From VGWB01 sp964614245 (GTDB lineage Bacteria > Bacteroidota > Ignavibacteria > UBA10030): 19,700 nucleotides of DNA. Under the pieces are notes generated by a model. That model saw only the letters and a list, made by a program, of their open reading frames with translations, searched no databases and was not told the DNA's origin. The first letter of the stretch is position 1; each line of letters opens with the position of its first letter. This document shows positions 1 to 7,751 of this stretch, in pieces. The stretch covers positions 1-19,700 of the forward strand of contig CAZTKU010000040.1 of the NCBI GenBank assembly GCA_964614245.1, written 5' to 3'. Both the position numbers and the translations under genes were made by a program.

Positions 1-1
1 T

Positions 2-136
2 CCAGCCGATGCCGTGGAAGCGGTCCGACGGAGAGTTCACTATACGTGCAGGCGGAGCGGCGGTGCAGGTGCGGTTCGTGAGGTCATCGACCTTTTGATG
101 AACTCTCAGCGCAAGAGAGCGGGCGATGGGAAATGA
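2..136 (+). CDS. kdsC: 3-deoxy-D-manno-octulosonate 8-phosphate phosphatase, C-terminal end (partial)
   Basis: The window opens inside a reading frame that ends at a TGA at 134-136 and gives the last 44 residues of a protein. The stretch 'SGGAGAVREVIDLLM', preceded by an HYTCRR segment, matches the C-terminus typical of KdsC (YrbI-type HAD phosphatase), where a Gly-rich GGxGAVREV loop is followed by a short helix. KdsC removes phosphate from Kdo-8-phosphate in the cytoplasm to give Kdo for the LPS core. The catalytic HAD motifs lie upstream, outside the window. Its stop codon lies 11 bp inside the next gene, and kdsD and lpt genes follow, which fits the kdsD-kdsC-lptCAB neighbourhood known in other Gram-negatives. 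The identification rests on a short tail plus context. Confidence 0.72.
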   Translation, partial: PADAVEAVRRRVHYTCRRSGGAGAVREVIDLLMNSQRKRAGDGK

Positions 137-893
137 AGAACGGCTCCCACGCGGATTGACCGAGCAGGAACGGGGCCTCCTGTTGTGGCTTGTGCCTGCT
201 GATCGGCCGGGATACCTCGCGTACAGGAAATTGGTTGAGGCGTGGCAGGTTGTCGCGCGCGGGCGGCGTGGCAAAGGGAACTATATCCTCGCGGCCTCGG
301 ATGAGCAACCCGATGTTGAATCACCTCTCCCGCAAATGCTCGCTTGCGGCGTGATTGAGACCCCCGCGGGGAATATTTCCGTCACGCTTCGCGAGCGTTT
401 TGGGAACCAGATCGAGTACGAAATCGTCAATCTGCAAGGGGATGTCGTTCCGGCCCGGCTTCAGGAGGTTCGCCGGTGGACGCTCTCCTCGTGGTTGCCG
501 CAGCAGGCATGCCCGGCGTGCGGTCGGGCACTGCGGGAAGTTGCGATGACCACCGAATCAGGCGGAAAGCTCGTCCTCGTTGTTTGCCCGTCGGACGGGC
601 GGCTCTGGGTGCACGACGAGGAGTCGGGCATCAATCACCCTATTCCGGTGACGAACTTCTACAACGAGTTGATGCTTCATAGGAACGTGAGAGATCCCGC
701 GGTCGCGCTTGAGTCGAAGCGCCTGTTTCTGGATCTCAACGACTTCACCGACGTCGATCTGATCCGGGCGTTTGTCACGTACAATACGCTTCGCACGAAA
801 GTCACTCTGGATCGACCGATAGTCGTTCCACGGGATCGGAAGCCCTCATGGTTGAAACGTATTGCGAGAGCAGTATCGGTTCAGAAGAAGTGA
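126..893 (+). CDS. Unrecognised protein with zinc-ribbon-like cysteines, in the Kdo/Lpt operon
   Basis: I do not recognise this 255-residue protein. Its ATG overlaps the end of kdsC by 11 bp and is preceded by a purine-rich AAGAGAG about 8 bases upstream, so it is probably translated with kdsC. There is no signal peptide or membrane segment; it looks cytoplasmic. In the middle, Cys129-x-x-Cys132 (CPACG) is followed by Cys154-Pro-x-Asp157 inside a beta-rich stretch. This resembles a zinc ribbon in which the fourth ligand may be Asp157, or which no longer binds metal. Before it lies a helical N-terminus (about 10-45) and a beta-rich part (about 75-110); after it an acidic segment (about 200-215) and a short basic C-terminal tail containing a WLKR sequence. 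Position between kdsC and kdsD suggests a role linked to Kdo or LPS supply, but that is context only. Confidence 0.85.
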   Translation: MGNEERLPRGLTEQERGLLLWLVPADRPGYLAYRKLVEAWQVVARGRRGKGNYILAASDEQPDVESPLPQMLACGVIETPAGNISVTLRERFGNQIEYEIVNLQGDVVPARLQEVRRWTLSSWLPQQACPACGRALREVAMTTESGGKLVLVVCPSDGRLWVHDEESGINHPIPVTNFYNELMLHRNVRDPAVALESKRLFLDLNDFTDVDLIRAFVTYNTLRTKVTLDRPIVVPRDRKPSWLKRIARAVSVQKK

Positions 894-948
894 AGACTCC
901 GCTGTAGGGCGCTGTTCAATCATCCATATCGATTTCGGAACATAGAGT

Positions 949-1929
949 ATGAGTGCAACGATAGACAAAGGAAGAGAGGTTATCCGCATCGAGACGGAAG
1001 CGCTCGCGGCGCTCGCGTCGAAGATCGACGGAAGCTTCGAGGCAGCAGTGGATCTCATCTACAGCTGCACGGGTCGCGTCATCGTCACAGGCATGGGAAA
1101 GTCGGGCCTTGTGGCGCGTAAGATTGTTGCCACGATGAATTCCACCGGCACGGCAGCGATTTTTCTCCATCCCTCGGATGCAGTGCATGGCGATCTGGGA
1201 ATGGTGCGGCAGGAAGATGTCGTGATCTGTATCTCCAAGAGCGGTGATACGGAGGAGATCCGGGGGCTTCTGCCGATGTTTCGTCGCATCGGGGTCAAGG
1301 TCATCTCGATGGTCGGCAACGCTTCATCGCATCTGGCACGACAAAGCGAAGTCGTGCTCGATGTCAGTGTGAAGGAGGAAGCTTGTCCGCACGACCTCGC
1401 TCCCACGGCCTCAACAACAGCAACCCTCGCGATGGGCGACGCGCTCGCGATCGCGCTTCTTCATAAGCGTGGCTTCACCAGAGAGGATTTTGCCATGTTC
1501 CATCCGGCCGGGAACCTCGGCAAGCGGCTGCTGCTGCGGGTAGAGGAAATGATGGTTACAGGAGCCGGCATCCCGATTGTGCGCGAGGACGTTCCTCTCT
1601 CGGAGGCGATCGTTGAAATGACATCAAAGCGCCTCGGCGCAACGTGCATCGTCGATGGTTCGGGAATGCTGCGGGGCATCATCACCGATGGTGACCTTCG
1701 CCGGCTGCTCCAGCGCACGCGAGACATCACCGGTGTGAGCGCTGCACAAGCGATGACAAAGAATCCGAAGACGATCCAGAAAGGGTTGCTCGCCGCAAAA
1801 GCGCTGGAAGAGATGGAATCGTACAATATCACACAGCTCGTTGTCGTGGATGACGAGAACCATCCGATGGGTATGCTCCATCTTCACGATCTCGTCAAAG
1901 CAGGATTGGGGGGAGACAGCGGAGGCTAA
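949..1929 (+). CDS. kdsD: Arabinose-5-phosphate isomerase (KpsF/GutQ family)
   Basis: The product converts ribulose-5-phosphate to arabinose-5-phosphate, the first committed step of Kdo synthesis, in the cytoplasm. The 326 residues show the family layout: an N-terminal SIS sugar-phosphate isomerase domain (about 1-195), then two CBS domains (about 203-260 and 266-320). Visible motifs are GMGKSG (48-53), SKSGDT (96-101), a TTATLAMGDALA helix (from 156) and FHPAGNLGKRL (184-194), which carries the conserved active-site His185. Length matches the E. coli enzyme (328). It lies 55 bp after the unknown gene, and its TAA overlaps the next start by one base (TAATG). The ribosome-binding site before 949 is weak. 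GutQ or KpsF paralogs have the same fold, but the kdsC/lpt neighbours favour KdsD. Confidence 0.93.
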   Translation: MSATIDKGREVIRIETEALAALASKIDGSFEAAVDLIYSCTGRVIVTGMGKSGLVARKIVATMNSTGTAAIFLHPSDAVHGDLGMVRQEDVVICISKSGDTEEIRGLLPMFRRIGVKVISMVGNASSHLARQSEVVLDVSVKEEACPHDLAPTASTTATLAMGDALAIALLHKRGFTREDFAMFHPAGNLGKRLLLRVEEMMVTGAGIPIVREDVPLSEAIVEMTSKRLGATCIVDGSGMLRGIITDGDLRRLLQRTRDITGVSAAQAMTKNPKTIQKGLLAAKALEEMESYNITQLVVVDDENHPMGMLHLHDLVKAGLGGDSGG

Positions 1930-1934
1930 TGACG

Positions 1935-2474
1935 ATGTCCATGAAGCGGTGTACCTCGTTGTTCATCGTGCTCGGTGTGTTCCTTTTTGGATGCGAGGGG
2001 AAGATCAAACCCACTGTACTCCCCGGAATTGAAAGCAAGACTCTCCCGCAGCAGGAGAGCTGGAATAGCACGGTGGTCCTCTCGGACTCGGGCAAGGTGA
2101 AGGCTGTTATTCAGGCCGGATACATCCGAAAGTTTGAGTATCCGCGACAGACCTTACTTGGCCAGGGCTTGACGATCCACTTCTATGGAGAAGATGAGCA
2201 GCAGACATCCGTCCTGACCGCAGACGATGGGAAGGTGGACGAGGCGACCAACAATCTCGAAGCGTATGGCAATGTTGTTGTCGTGTCCAAGGACAGCACT
2301 CGGCTGCGTACGGAAAGGTTGTATTGGGACAACGCACGCAGGCTGGTCCATACGCCGGAGTATGTGTTCATTACTTCGTTGAAAGAGAAAGTGCAGGGGA
2401 GGGGGCTGGAGTCGGACCAGCAGCTCCGCAATTATCGCATTTTCAGGGTCACTGGTGAGGCGAAGACAAATTGA
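1935..2474 (+). CDS. lptC: LPS export factor LptC, lipoprotein form
   Basis: LptC takes LPS from the inner-membrane LptB2FG transporter and passes it to LptA. The protein (179 residues from this start) begins with a basic, hydrophobic signal ending in a lipobox LFGC, with Cys20 as the lipidated residue, then a beta-rich LptC/YrbK fold. Typical elements are a GxVKAxIxAG strand, an ADDGKVDEATNNLEAYGNV segment and an LRTERLYWD segment. E. coli LptC is held by an uncleaved transmembrane helix; this one appears to be a lipoprotein, as in many Bacteroidota. Three ATGs are possible (1929, 1935, 1941). GGAGG at 1921-1925 is only 3 bases from 1929 but 9 from 1935, so 1935 is chosen. The gene is followed closely by the OstA/LptA-like gene. 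Confidence 0.85.
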   Translation: MSMKRCTSLFIVLGVFLFGCEGKIKPTVLPGIESKTLPQQESWNSTVVLSDSGKVKAVIQAGYIRKFEYPRQTLLGQGLTIHFYGEDEQQTSVLTADDGKVDEATNNLEAYGNVVVVSKDSTRLRTERLYWDNARRLVHTPEYVFITSLKEKVQGRGLESDQQLRNYRIFRVTGEAKTN

Positions 2475-2499
2475 TCATAGCAGGAAAGCCTCCTCGTCG

Positions 2500-3774
2500 A
2501 TGAAGATTTCCTTCATCGCGTTGATCAGTGTGCTCGCGCTGGGTGTGGCTGCTGCGCAGGAGGCGAGGCGGATTGACGTCAGATCGGCAGACGTCCTCAA
2601 TGTCAAATATGTGGGCAGCGAAGAGGTGAGGGAGCTCATCGGCAATGTCCACATCATTCAATCCTCTCCTGGCGAGGTCATCAAGATTTGGTGTGATTCA
2701 GCGCTCCGATACATGGGGTCCGAGAAGATTGAATTGTTCGGCAATGTCAAGCTCGTTCGGGACAACGTGACCCTCAACTCGCCCGAAGGGATCTATTTTG
2801 GGAACGAGCGACGGGCCGAAATGACCAAAGGCGTTCGTCTGACACGGGGTTCTTCTGTGTTAACGTCACGTTTTGGTGAGTATTTCGCGCAGGATAAGCG
2901 GGCGCATTTTGAGGGTGAGGTGAAAGTTGTAGATTCAACGTCTTCCACTTGGTCAAACGAGCTCACCTACTTCGAGGACGAGGCGAAGTCGATTGCGGTC
3001 GGGAATGTCCAAGTCTACAATTCGGAGAATAATCTCACTGTCTTTGGGGACTCTCTTGTCTACTACGAGAAGCAAAAGTATTCGATCATCCCCAAGAATC
3101 CAAGAATGATGCAGGTCGATACAGCCTCGGACGGTGTTATTGATACACTTCTGGTTGTGGGCAAAGTGATGGAAGCGTATCAGGATACGCTGAAGCGGTT
3201 CGTTGCCCGGGAGGATGTGGCGATGGCGCGGAGCGATTTTGCTGCGCGATGTGGCGAGGCGACGTATTTCCTCGAACAAGGTCACATCGCACTGAGAGAC
3301 CAGCCGGTGGTTTGGCATGCGGAAAATCAACTCACCGGCGATTCGATCCTCATCACCACCGAGGAACGAAAGCTCCGAAGCGTCTTCGTGCAGGGTCGAG
3401 CGATGGCGGTTTCCCGGGCGGATACCCTCCGGCGCCAGCGGTTCGATCAACTCACAGCGCGGGAAATCACGATGTATTTTTACAACGGGAAGATCGCCCA
3501 GATCGACGCGGAGAGGAACGCAACGAGCCTGTACTACCTCTTTGAAGAGGCGGACCCCAATGGTGCAAACAGATCGAGCGGCGACAGCATCATTATGGAG
3601 TTTCACGACGGAAAGATTGATCGGATCAAGATTATCGGCGGGGTTGAGGGGAAGTATTTTCCCGAATCGATGATCGCGCGCCACGAGACGGAATACAATC
3701 TCGAGGGCTTCAAGTGGAGAGAAAGTCGCCCTCGACGCCAACATCTTCAGATTGTGAACGAGTCCTATGAGTGA
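2500..3774 (+). CDS. lptA: OstA-like LPS transport protein (LptA family), exported
   Basis: This is an exported beta-jellyroll protein of the OstA/LptA family, which forms the periplasmic bridge for LPS between the membranes. ATG 2500 gives 424 residues starting with a signal peptide (MKIS, hydrophobic core, VAAA then Gln20 as likely mature end). AGGAAA lies upstream, at 2482-2487. A longer GTG start at 2455 would overlap lptC and put 15 polar residues ahead of the signal, so it is rejected. The mature part repeats the OstA pattern of short beta strands around a G-(N/E)-V core: GNVHI, GNVKL, KGVRL, GEVKV, GNVQV and a later REDVAM. At about twice the length of E. coli LptA (185) it could span more of the periplasm alone. 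It has no LptD beta-barrel. lptB begins 8 bp before its stop codon. Confidence 0.85.
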   Translation: MKISFIALISVLALGVAAAQEARRIDVRSADVLNVKYVGSEEVRELIGNVHIIQSSPGEVIKIWCDSALRYMGSEKIELFGNVKLVRDNVTLNSPEGIYFGNERRAEMTKGVRLTRGSSVLTSRFGEYFAQDKRAHFEGEVKVVDSTSSTWSNELTYFEDEAKSIAVGNVQVYNSENNLTVFGDSLVYYEKQKYSIIPKNPRMMQVDTASDGVIDTLLVVGKVMEAYQDTLKRFVAREDVAMARSDFAARCGEATYFLEQGHIALRDQPVVWHAENQLTGDSILITTEERKLRSVFVQGRAMAVSRADTLRRQRFDQLTAREITMYFYNGKIAQIDAERNATSLYYLFEEADPNGANRSSGDSIIMEFHDGKIDRIKIIGGVEGKYFPESMIARHETEYNLEGFKWRESRPRRQHLQIVNESYE

Positions 3775-4570
3775 AGCAACCGCACAAGAACGAGCCATCC
3801 CACAATCGGCGCCGATTTCGGCTTCTGCGGACGGGAAGGCCATTCTCCGTTCAGAGGGTGTGGTGAAACGATACAAGAAGCGCACGGTCGTCGATGAGGT
3901 GACGATTCAAGTGCGCCAGGGTGAAATTGTCGGACTTCTGGGACCCAACGGCGCGGGGAAAACGACCACGTTTTATGTGATCGTGGGGATGATTCGACCT
4001 AATGCGGGAAAAGTGTTCATCGATTCCACTGAGATCACAAGGCTGCCAATGTATCAGCGGGCGCGCATGGGCATTGGGTATTTGTCACAGGAAGCTTCGG
4101 TGTTTCGTCGGTTAACCGTCCGCGAGAACCTGCTTGCCGTTCTCGAGATGAGCAACCTCTCCCGAAAAGAGCAGGAGGAGAAGTGTGACCGGCTCCTCGA
4201 AGACTTCGGTCTGACGCATCTGGTCAAGAGCAAGGGGTACGTCCTTTCGGGAGGGGAGCGGCGAAGGACGGAGATCGCCCGAGCACTGGCGTTGGATCCC
4301 AAGTTCATGCTGCTCGACGAGCCGTTTGCGGGGATTGATCCCATTGCCGTTGAAGACATCATGAGGATCGTTACGAAGCTCAAAGAGAAGAACATCGGGG
4401 TTCTGGTTACCGATCACAATGTCCACGAAACGCTCTCCATTACCGATCACTCATATCTGCTGTTTGAGGGAAGGATTCTGAAATCGGGCACCGCTGATTT
4501 CCTGGCCAACGATCCCGAAGCGCGAAAGCTCTACTTGGGCGAAAAGTTCAAGCTCGACCGGTACCAGTGA
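3767..4570 (+). CDS. lptB: LPS export ABC transporter ATP-binding protein LptB
   Basis: LptB is the cytoplasmic ATPase that, with LptF and LptG (not in this window), extracts LPS from the inner membrane. The 267 residues contain every ABC hallmark: Walker A GPNGAGKTT (59-67), Q-loop Gln108 in YLSQEAS, signature LSGGE (160-164) followed by RRRTEIARAL, Walker B MLLDE (181-185) and H-loop His217 in TDHNV. YLSQEASVFRRLTV and the C-terminal YLGEKFKLD are characteristic of LptB. About 27 residues precede the usual start (Ala/Ser-rich, low complexity), an extension absent from E. coli LptB (241). No closer in-frame ATG before the ABC fold is evident, so the full length is kept. The start lies inside the end of lptA (8-bp overlap), so translation is probably coupled. 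Confidence 0.96.
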   Translation: MSEATAQERAIPQSAPISASADGKAILRSEGVVKRYKKRTVVDEVTIQVRQGEIVGLLGPNGAGKTTTFYVIVGMIRPNAGKVFIDSTEITRLPMYQRARMGIGYLSQEASVFRRLTVRENLLAVLEMSNLSRKEQEEKCDRLLEDFGLTHLVKSKGYVLSGGERRRTEIARALALDPKFMLLDEPFAGIDPIAVEDIMRIVTKLKEKNIGVLVTDHNVHETLSITDHSYLLFEGRILKSGTADFLANDPEARKLYLGEKFKLDRYQ

Positions 4571-4863
4571 CTGTCACTCCAGTCGCTTCTGTGCAACGTG
4601 CAGTTATTAAGCTCATGACCGCAGACTGCACATTCTCACGCGACCTTCTAGCTTCGAATTGGTGGAGACAACCGTTGGCAAGAGAATGCGACCTGTGGTA
4701 GAGGGAGTTTTCATTTGTTGGAATCTGTCCTTTCAAGCTTGGGAATTATCTCAGCTTGGCACCCCTAGCGTGAAAATGAAATGATGAATTCCGTGGCACA
4801 AATCTTGACTCGCGCTTGTATCGTTCATCGTAGCACAAACACGAAAAGGAGGTTGGTCCGACC
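4571..4863. other. Intergenic region lptB to aminotransferase, no clear gene
   Basis: This 293-bp gap has no convincing reading frame or RNA gene. Visible details are a small inverted repeat right at the end of lptB (AGTGAC/GTCACT around 4566-4578), a 7-bp inverted repeat GTGCAGT (4598-4604) with ACTGCAC (4625-4631), and ATTCTC/GAGAAT partners at 4632-4637 and 4682-4687. None is followed by a T-run. A TTGACT at 4805-4810 could be a -35 element, but the -10 region 17 bases later (TCGTAG) is poor. A strong ribosome-binding site GGAGG lies at 4848-4852. The gap probably holds the promoter and leader of the aminotransferase-pckA pair. Confidence 0.5.
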
Positions 4864-6081
4864 ATGACCGTCAGCCAGCTTGCAAAATCCATCGCTGAGT
4901 CGCCCACGCTGAAGCTCAACGAAGAAGCACGACTCTTGCGGGAGAAGGGCGAGGCAGTAATTCATCTCGGGGCGGGCGAGCCGAAGAACAAAGCTCCGAT
5001 CGCTGCCATCCTCAGCTCGGCAGCGAAGCTCAGTGCCGCCGACATCAAATATACGCCCACCGACGGCATCCCGTCCCTGAAGAAAGCCATCATCAGATAC
5101 ACGGAGGAGAACTACGATCGGGTGGTCGCGCCGGAGAACGTGATCGTCTCGGCAGGAGCGAAGCAGTCGGTCTTCAACGTTCTCTACTCCATCATCAATC
5201 CTCAGGACGAAGTCATCATCCTTGCACCGTACTGGGTGAGCTATCCCGAGATGGTGAAGATGGTGTACGGCATTCCGGTGATCGTCAAGCCGGAGGATGG
5301 CAGCTTCTATCCGCGGATGGAAGACATCCTCAAGGCGGTGAGCTCGTATACGAAAGCGATCATCGTGAACAGCCCGAACAACCCGTCAGGAGTGATGTAC
5401 TCGGAGCAATTCATTGCGGAGATCGTCGAGTACTGTGAGAAGAAGGGCATATTCCTGATCATGGATGACATCTACCACAAGCTCGTGTTCGACGGCAAGA
5501 CGAGCACGTCAGCCTACAAGCACACGAAGAAAGACATTGAATCAACGCATGTCATCGTTGTCAACGGCGTGTCGAAATTATACGGGATGACGGGATTTCG
5601 AATCGGTTGGGCGATCACGAACAGGAACCTCATGAGCATCATGTTGAACGTGCAAGGACAGATCACGTCGTGCACGTCCATCGTTCTCCAGGCCGCTGCT
5701 GAGGGTGCGTTGACCGGCCTGCAGAGCGCGATCGAAGGCCTGCGGCTGACGCTCGAGAACAATCGTAACGTGATGATGCAGGAGCTGAACTCTTTCAGCG
5801 GGATCAAGACAACGAAGCCGGATGGAACGTATTACTGCCTCCCGGATTTTCGCGCTTACTCGAACGACTCTGTCAAGCTCTCCGAGCTTCTGCTCAAGAA
5901 GGCGCTGGTGGTAACGGTGCCCGGCAAAGAATTCGGTATGGAAGGGCATCTTCGACTCAGCTATGCCGGTTCCATCAAAGATGTCACCGATGGCGTCGAG
6001 CGAATCAAGTGGGCGATCGATCCGAACTCACCGAATGAAATCTACATCGGTGACCGCAAACTTGTGAGGGACTGGCTATGA
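4864..6081 (+). CDS. PLP-dependent aminotransferase, class I/II, aspartate aminotransferase-like
   Basis: A 405-residue fold-type I aminotransferase, probably exchanging the amino group between aspartate or a similar amino acid and 2-oxoglutarate in the cytoplasm. Key elements are GAGEP (37-40), APYWVSYPEM, NNPSG with PLP-contacting Asn173, Asp201 in DDIY (contacts the pyridine nitrogen), Schiff-base Lys238 in VSKLYGMTGFRIGW, and RLSYA near the C-terminus carrying the substrate-carboxylate arginine. The start is fixed by GGAGG 11 bases upstream. Its stop overlaps the start of pckA (ATGA), so the two are translationally coupled. Oxaloacetate made from aspartate would be the direct substrate of pckA. 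It is a clear but diverged relative of the second aminotransferase at 8063-9256. Exact substrate cannot be read from the sequence. Confidence 0.9.
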   Translation: MTVSQLAKSIAESPTLKLNEEARLLREKGEAVIHLGAGEPKNKAPIAAILSSAAKLSAADIKYTPTDGIPSLKKAIIRYTEENYDRVVAPENVIVSAGAKQSVFNVLYSIINPQDEVIILAPYWVSYPEMVKMVYGIPVIVKPEDGSFYPRMEDILKAVSSYTKAIIVNSPNNPSGVMYSEQFIAEIVEYCEKKGIFLIMDDIYHKLVFDGKTSTSAYKHTKKDIESTHVIVVNGVSKLYGMTGFRIGWAITNRNLMSIMLNVQGQITSCTSIVLQAAAEGALTGLQSAIEGLRLTLENNRNVMMQELNSFSGIKTTKPDGTYYCLPDFRAYSNDSVKLSELLLKKALVVTVPGKEFGMEGHLRLSYAGSIKDVTDGVERIKWAIDPNSPNEIYIGDRKLVRDWL

Positions 6082-7718
6082 ACAACATTCTCGATATCAA
6101 AACTCCGGCTCAGGGCGAAGCGTCCTCTGTCAAGAGTGATTACGGGCTCGAGAACCACGGCCTCGCCAATTTGCGGATGGCATACTGGAATTTACCCGTC
6201 GAGGCGCTGTATGAAGAGATCACCTTTCGTAGAGAGGCGAGAATATCGCAGCTCGGCCCGCTTGTCGTCAATACCGGCAAACACACTGCCCGGTCTGCAA
6301 ACGACAAATTCATCGTCAAAGAGCCGACGACTGAGGAGAAGATCTGGTGGGGGCAGTACAACAGGCCTTTCAGCGCCGACAAGTTTAACGACCTGTTCAA
6401 TCGACTTCAAGGTTTTCTGCAAGGACGAGACGTGTTCGTTCAGGACTGCTACGCGGGCGCCGATCCGAACTACCGGTTGCCGATTCGGATGATTTGCGAA
6501 CATGCATGGCACACAATGTTTGTGCGGAACATGTTCATCCTGCCGAAAACGAACGAAGAGTATCGCCGGCACGTGCCCGATTTTACCGTCATCGCGGTCC
6601 CGTCCTTCAAAGGCATTCCCCAGATCGACGGAACGGCAGCGAACACCTTCATCGTCCTGAATTTTGCCCAGCGGCTCTGCATCATCGGCAATACGGCCTA
6701 CGCGGGAGAGGTCAAGAAATCGATCTTTACGATCCTCAACTACCTCTTGCCGCTGGATGGCGTGATGTCGATGCACGCCTCAGCGAATGTGGGCAAGGAG
6801 GGTGACGCGGCAGTCTTCTTCGGTCTGTCGGGGACCGGCAAGACGACGCTTTCCGCGGATCCGAAACGCGGTCTGATCGGCGACGATGAGCACGGTTGGA
6901 GCGATGAAGGAGTTTTCAACTTTGAGGGCGGTTGCTATGCGAAGGTGATCAGGCTTTCGCCGACGGCAGAACCGCAGATCTATGCGACGACGAAGATGTT
7001 CGGCACCATCCTCGAAAACGTTGTCTACGATCCGGTGACACGGCAAATCGATCTCGATGATGAGTCGATCACGGAGAACACCCGTGGCTCATATCCGCTT
7101 GAGTACATCAGCAACGCCGTCCCGTCGAAGATGTGTGGACACCCGAAAAACATCATCTTCCTTACATGCGATGCGTCGGGCGTCATGCCCCCCATTGCGA
7201 AGCTGACTCCGGAGCAGGCGATGTATCAGTTCATCTCCGGATACACATCCAAGATTGCCGGCACGGAAGTGGGACTGGGGAAGGAGCCCGAGATGACGTT
7301 TAGCACCTGCTTCGGCGCTCCGTTTATGGTTCACCATCCATACTTCTATGCTGACCTCCTGAAGCGGAAGATTCTCAAGCACGGTGTGAACTGCTGGCTT
7401 GTGAATACGGGCTGGATCGGCGGAGCCTACGGTGTCGGCAAACGCATCAGCATCGCGTACACGCGCCGGCTGCTGGATGCCGCGCTCACGGGCGAGTTGC
7501 TGAACGTCAATTACGCGACCGATCCCGTGTTTGGATTCAGCGTGCCGAAATCGTGCGAGGGTGTGCCGGCAAACATCCTTGATCCATCAGCCTCCTGGCC
7601 AAGCAAGGAAGTCTACATGCAGAAGTACAAACAGCTTGCCGCACGCTTCATTGAGAACTTCAAGAAGTTTGAAACCGGGTGTCCGCCGGAGGTCATTAAG
7701 GCAGGACCGAAGATATAA
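6078..7718 (+). CDS. pckA: Phosphoenolpyruvate carboxykinase (ATP)
   Basis: PckA converts oxaloacetate and ATP to phosphoenolpyruvate, CO2 and ADP, the entry step of gluconeogenesis, in the cytoplasm. The 546 residues match the ATP-dependent type: P-loop GLSGTGKTT (249-257) followed by LSADPKRGLIGDDEHGW, which includes the metal-binding Asp-Asp (269-270); TRGSYPLEYISNA; FISGYTSKIAGTE; and VNTGWIGGAYGVGKRISI. The RRE-type substrate motif appears near the N-terminus as TFRREAR. The ATG overlaps the preceding stop (ATGA), with GAGGG (6066-6070) 7 bases upstream. Length is close to the family norm (about 530-540). It is followed by an inverted repeat and a converging gene. Confidence 0.98.
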   Translation: MNNILDIKTPAQGEASSVKSDYGLENHGLANLRMAYWNLPVEALYEEITFRREARISQLGPLVVNTGKHTARSANDKFIVKEPTTEEKIWWGQYNRPFSADKFNDLFNRLQGFLQGRDVFVQDCYAGADPNYRLPIRMICEHAWHTMFVRNMFILPKTNEEYRRHVPDFTVIAVPSFKGIPQIDGTAANTFIVLNFAQRLCIIGNTAYAGEVKKSIFTILNYLLPLDGVMSMHASANVGKEGDAAVFFGLSGTGKTTLSADPKRGLIGDDEHGWSDEGVFNFEGGCYAKVIRLSPTAEPQIYATTKMFGTILENVVYDPVTRQIDLDDESITENTRGSYPLEYISNAVPSKMCGHPKNIIFLTCDASGVMPPIAKLTPEQAMYQFISGYTSKIAGTEVGLGKEPEMTFSTCFGAPFMVHHPYFYADLLKRKILKHGVNCWLVNTGWIGGAYGVGKRISIAYTRRLLDAALTGELLNVNYATDPVFGFSVPKSCEGVPANILDPSASWPSKEVYMQKYKQLAARFIENFKKFETGCPPEVIKAGPKI

Positions 7719-7724
7719 AGCGTT

Positions 7725-7751
7725 GTAGGTCGACCAGTCTCGCCGACCTAC
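7725..7751. terminator. Inverted repeat between converging pckA and fmdB-like gene
   Basis: GTAGGTCG (7725-7732) pairs perfectly with CGACCTAC (7744-7751) across an 11-base loop. It lies 7 bp after the pckA stop and covers the stop codon of the converging gene. On the - strand the stem is followed by a partly T-rich stretch; on the + strand there is no T-run. It is plausibly a two-way terminator, though weak by the classic rule. Confidence 0.45.

Noticed and set aside
2455..2499. GTG start 45 bp upstream for the LptA-like gene
   Set aside because: It would overlap lptC and put 15 polar, basic residues ahead of a complete signal peptide beginning at ATG 2500.
2953..3885. 310-codon open frame on the - strand opposite lptA
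   Set aside because: It is a shadow of lptA: no ribosome-binding site, no recognisable domain, and it runs across the lptA/lptB junction.
4756..4770. Sigma-54-like TTGGCAC before the aminotransferase
   Set aside because: The GG and GC dinucleotides are 8 bases apart instead of the required 10, and the -12 part is not TTGC.
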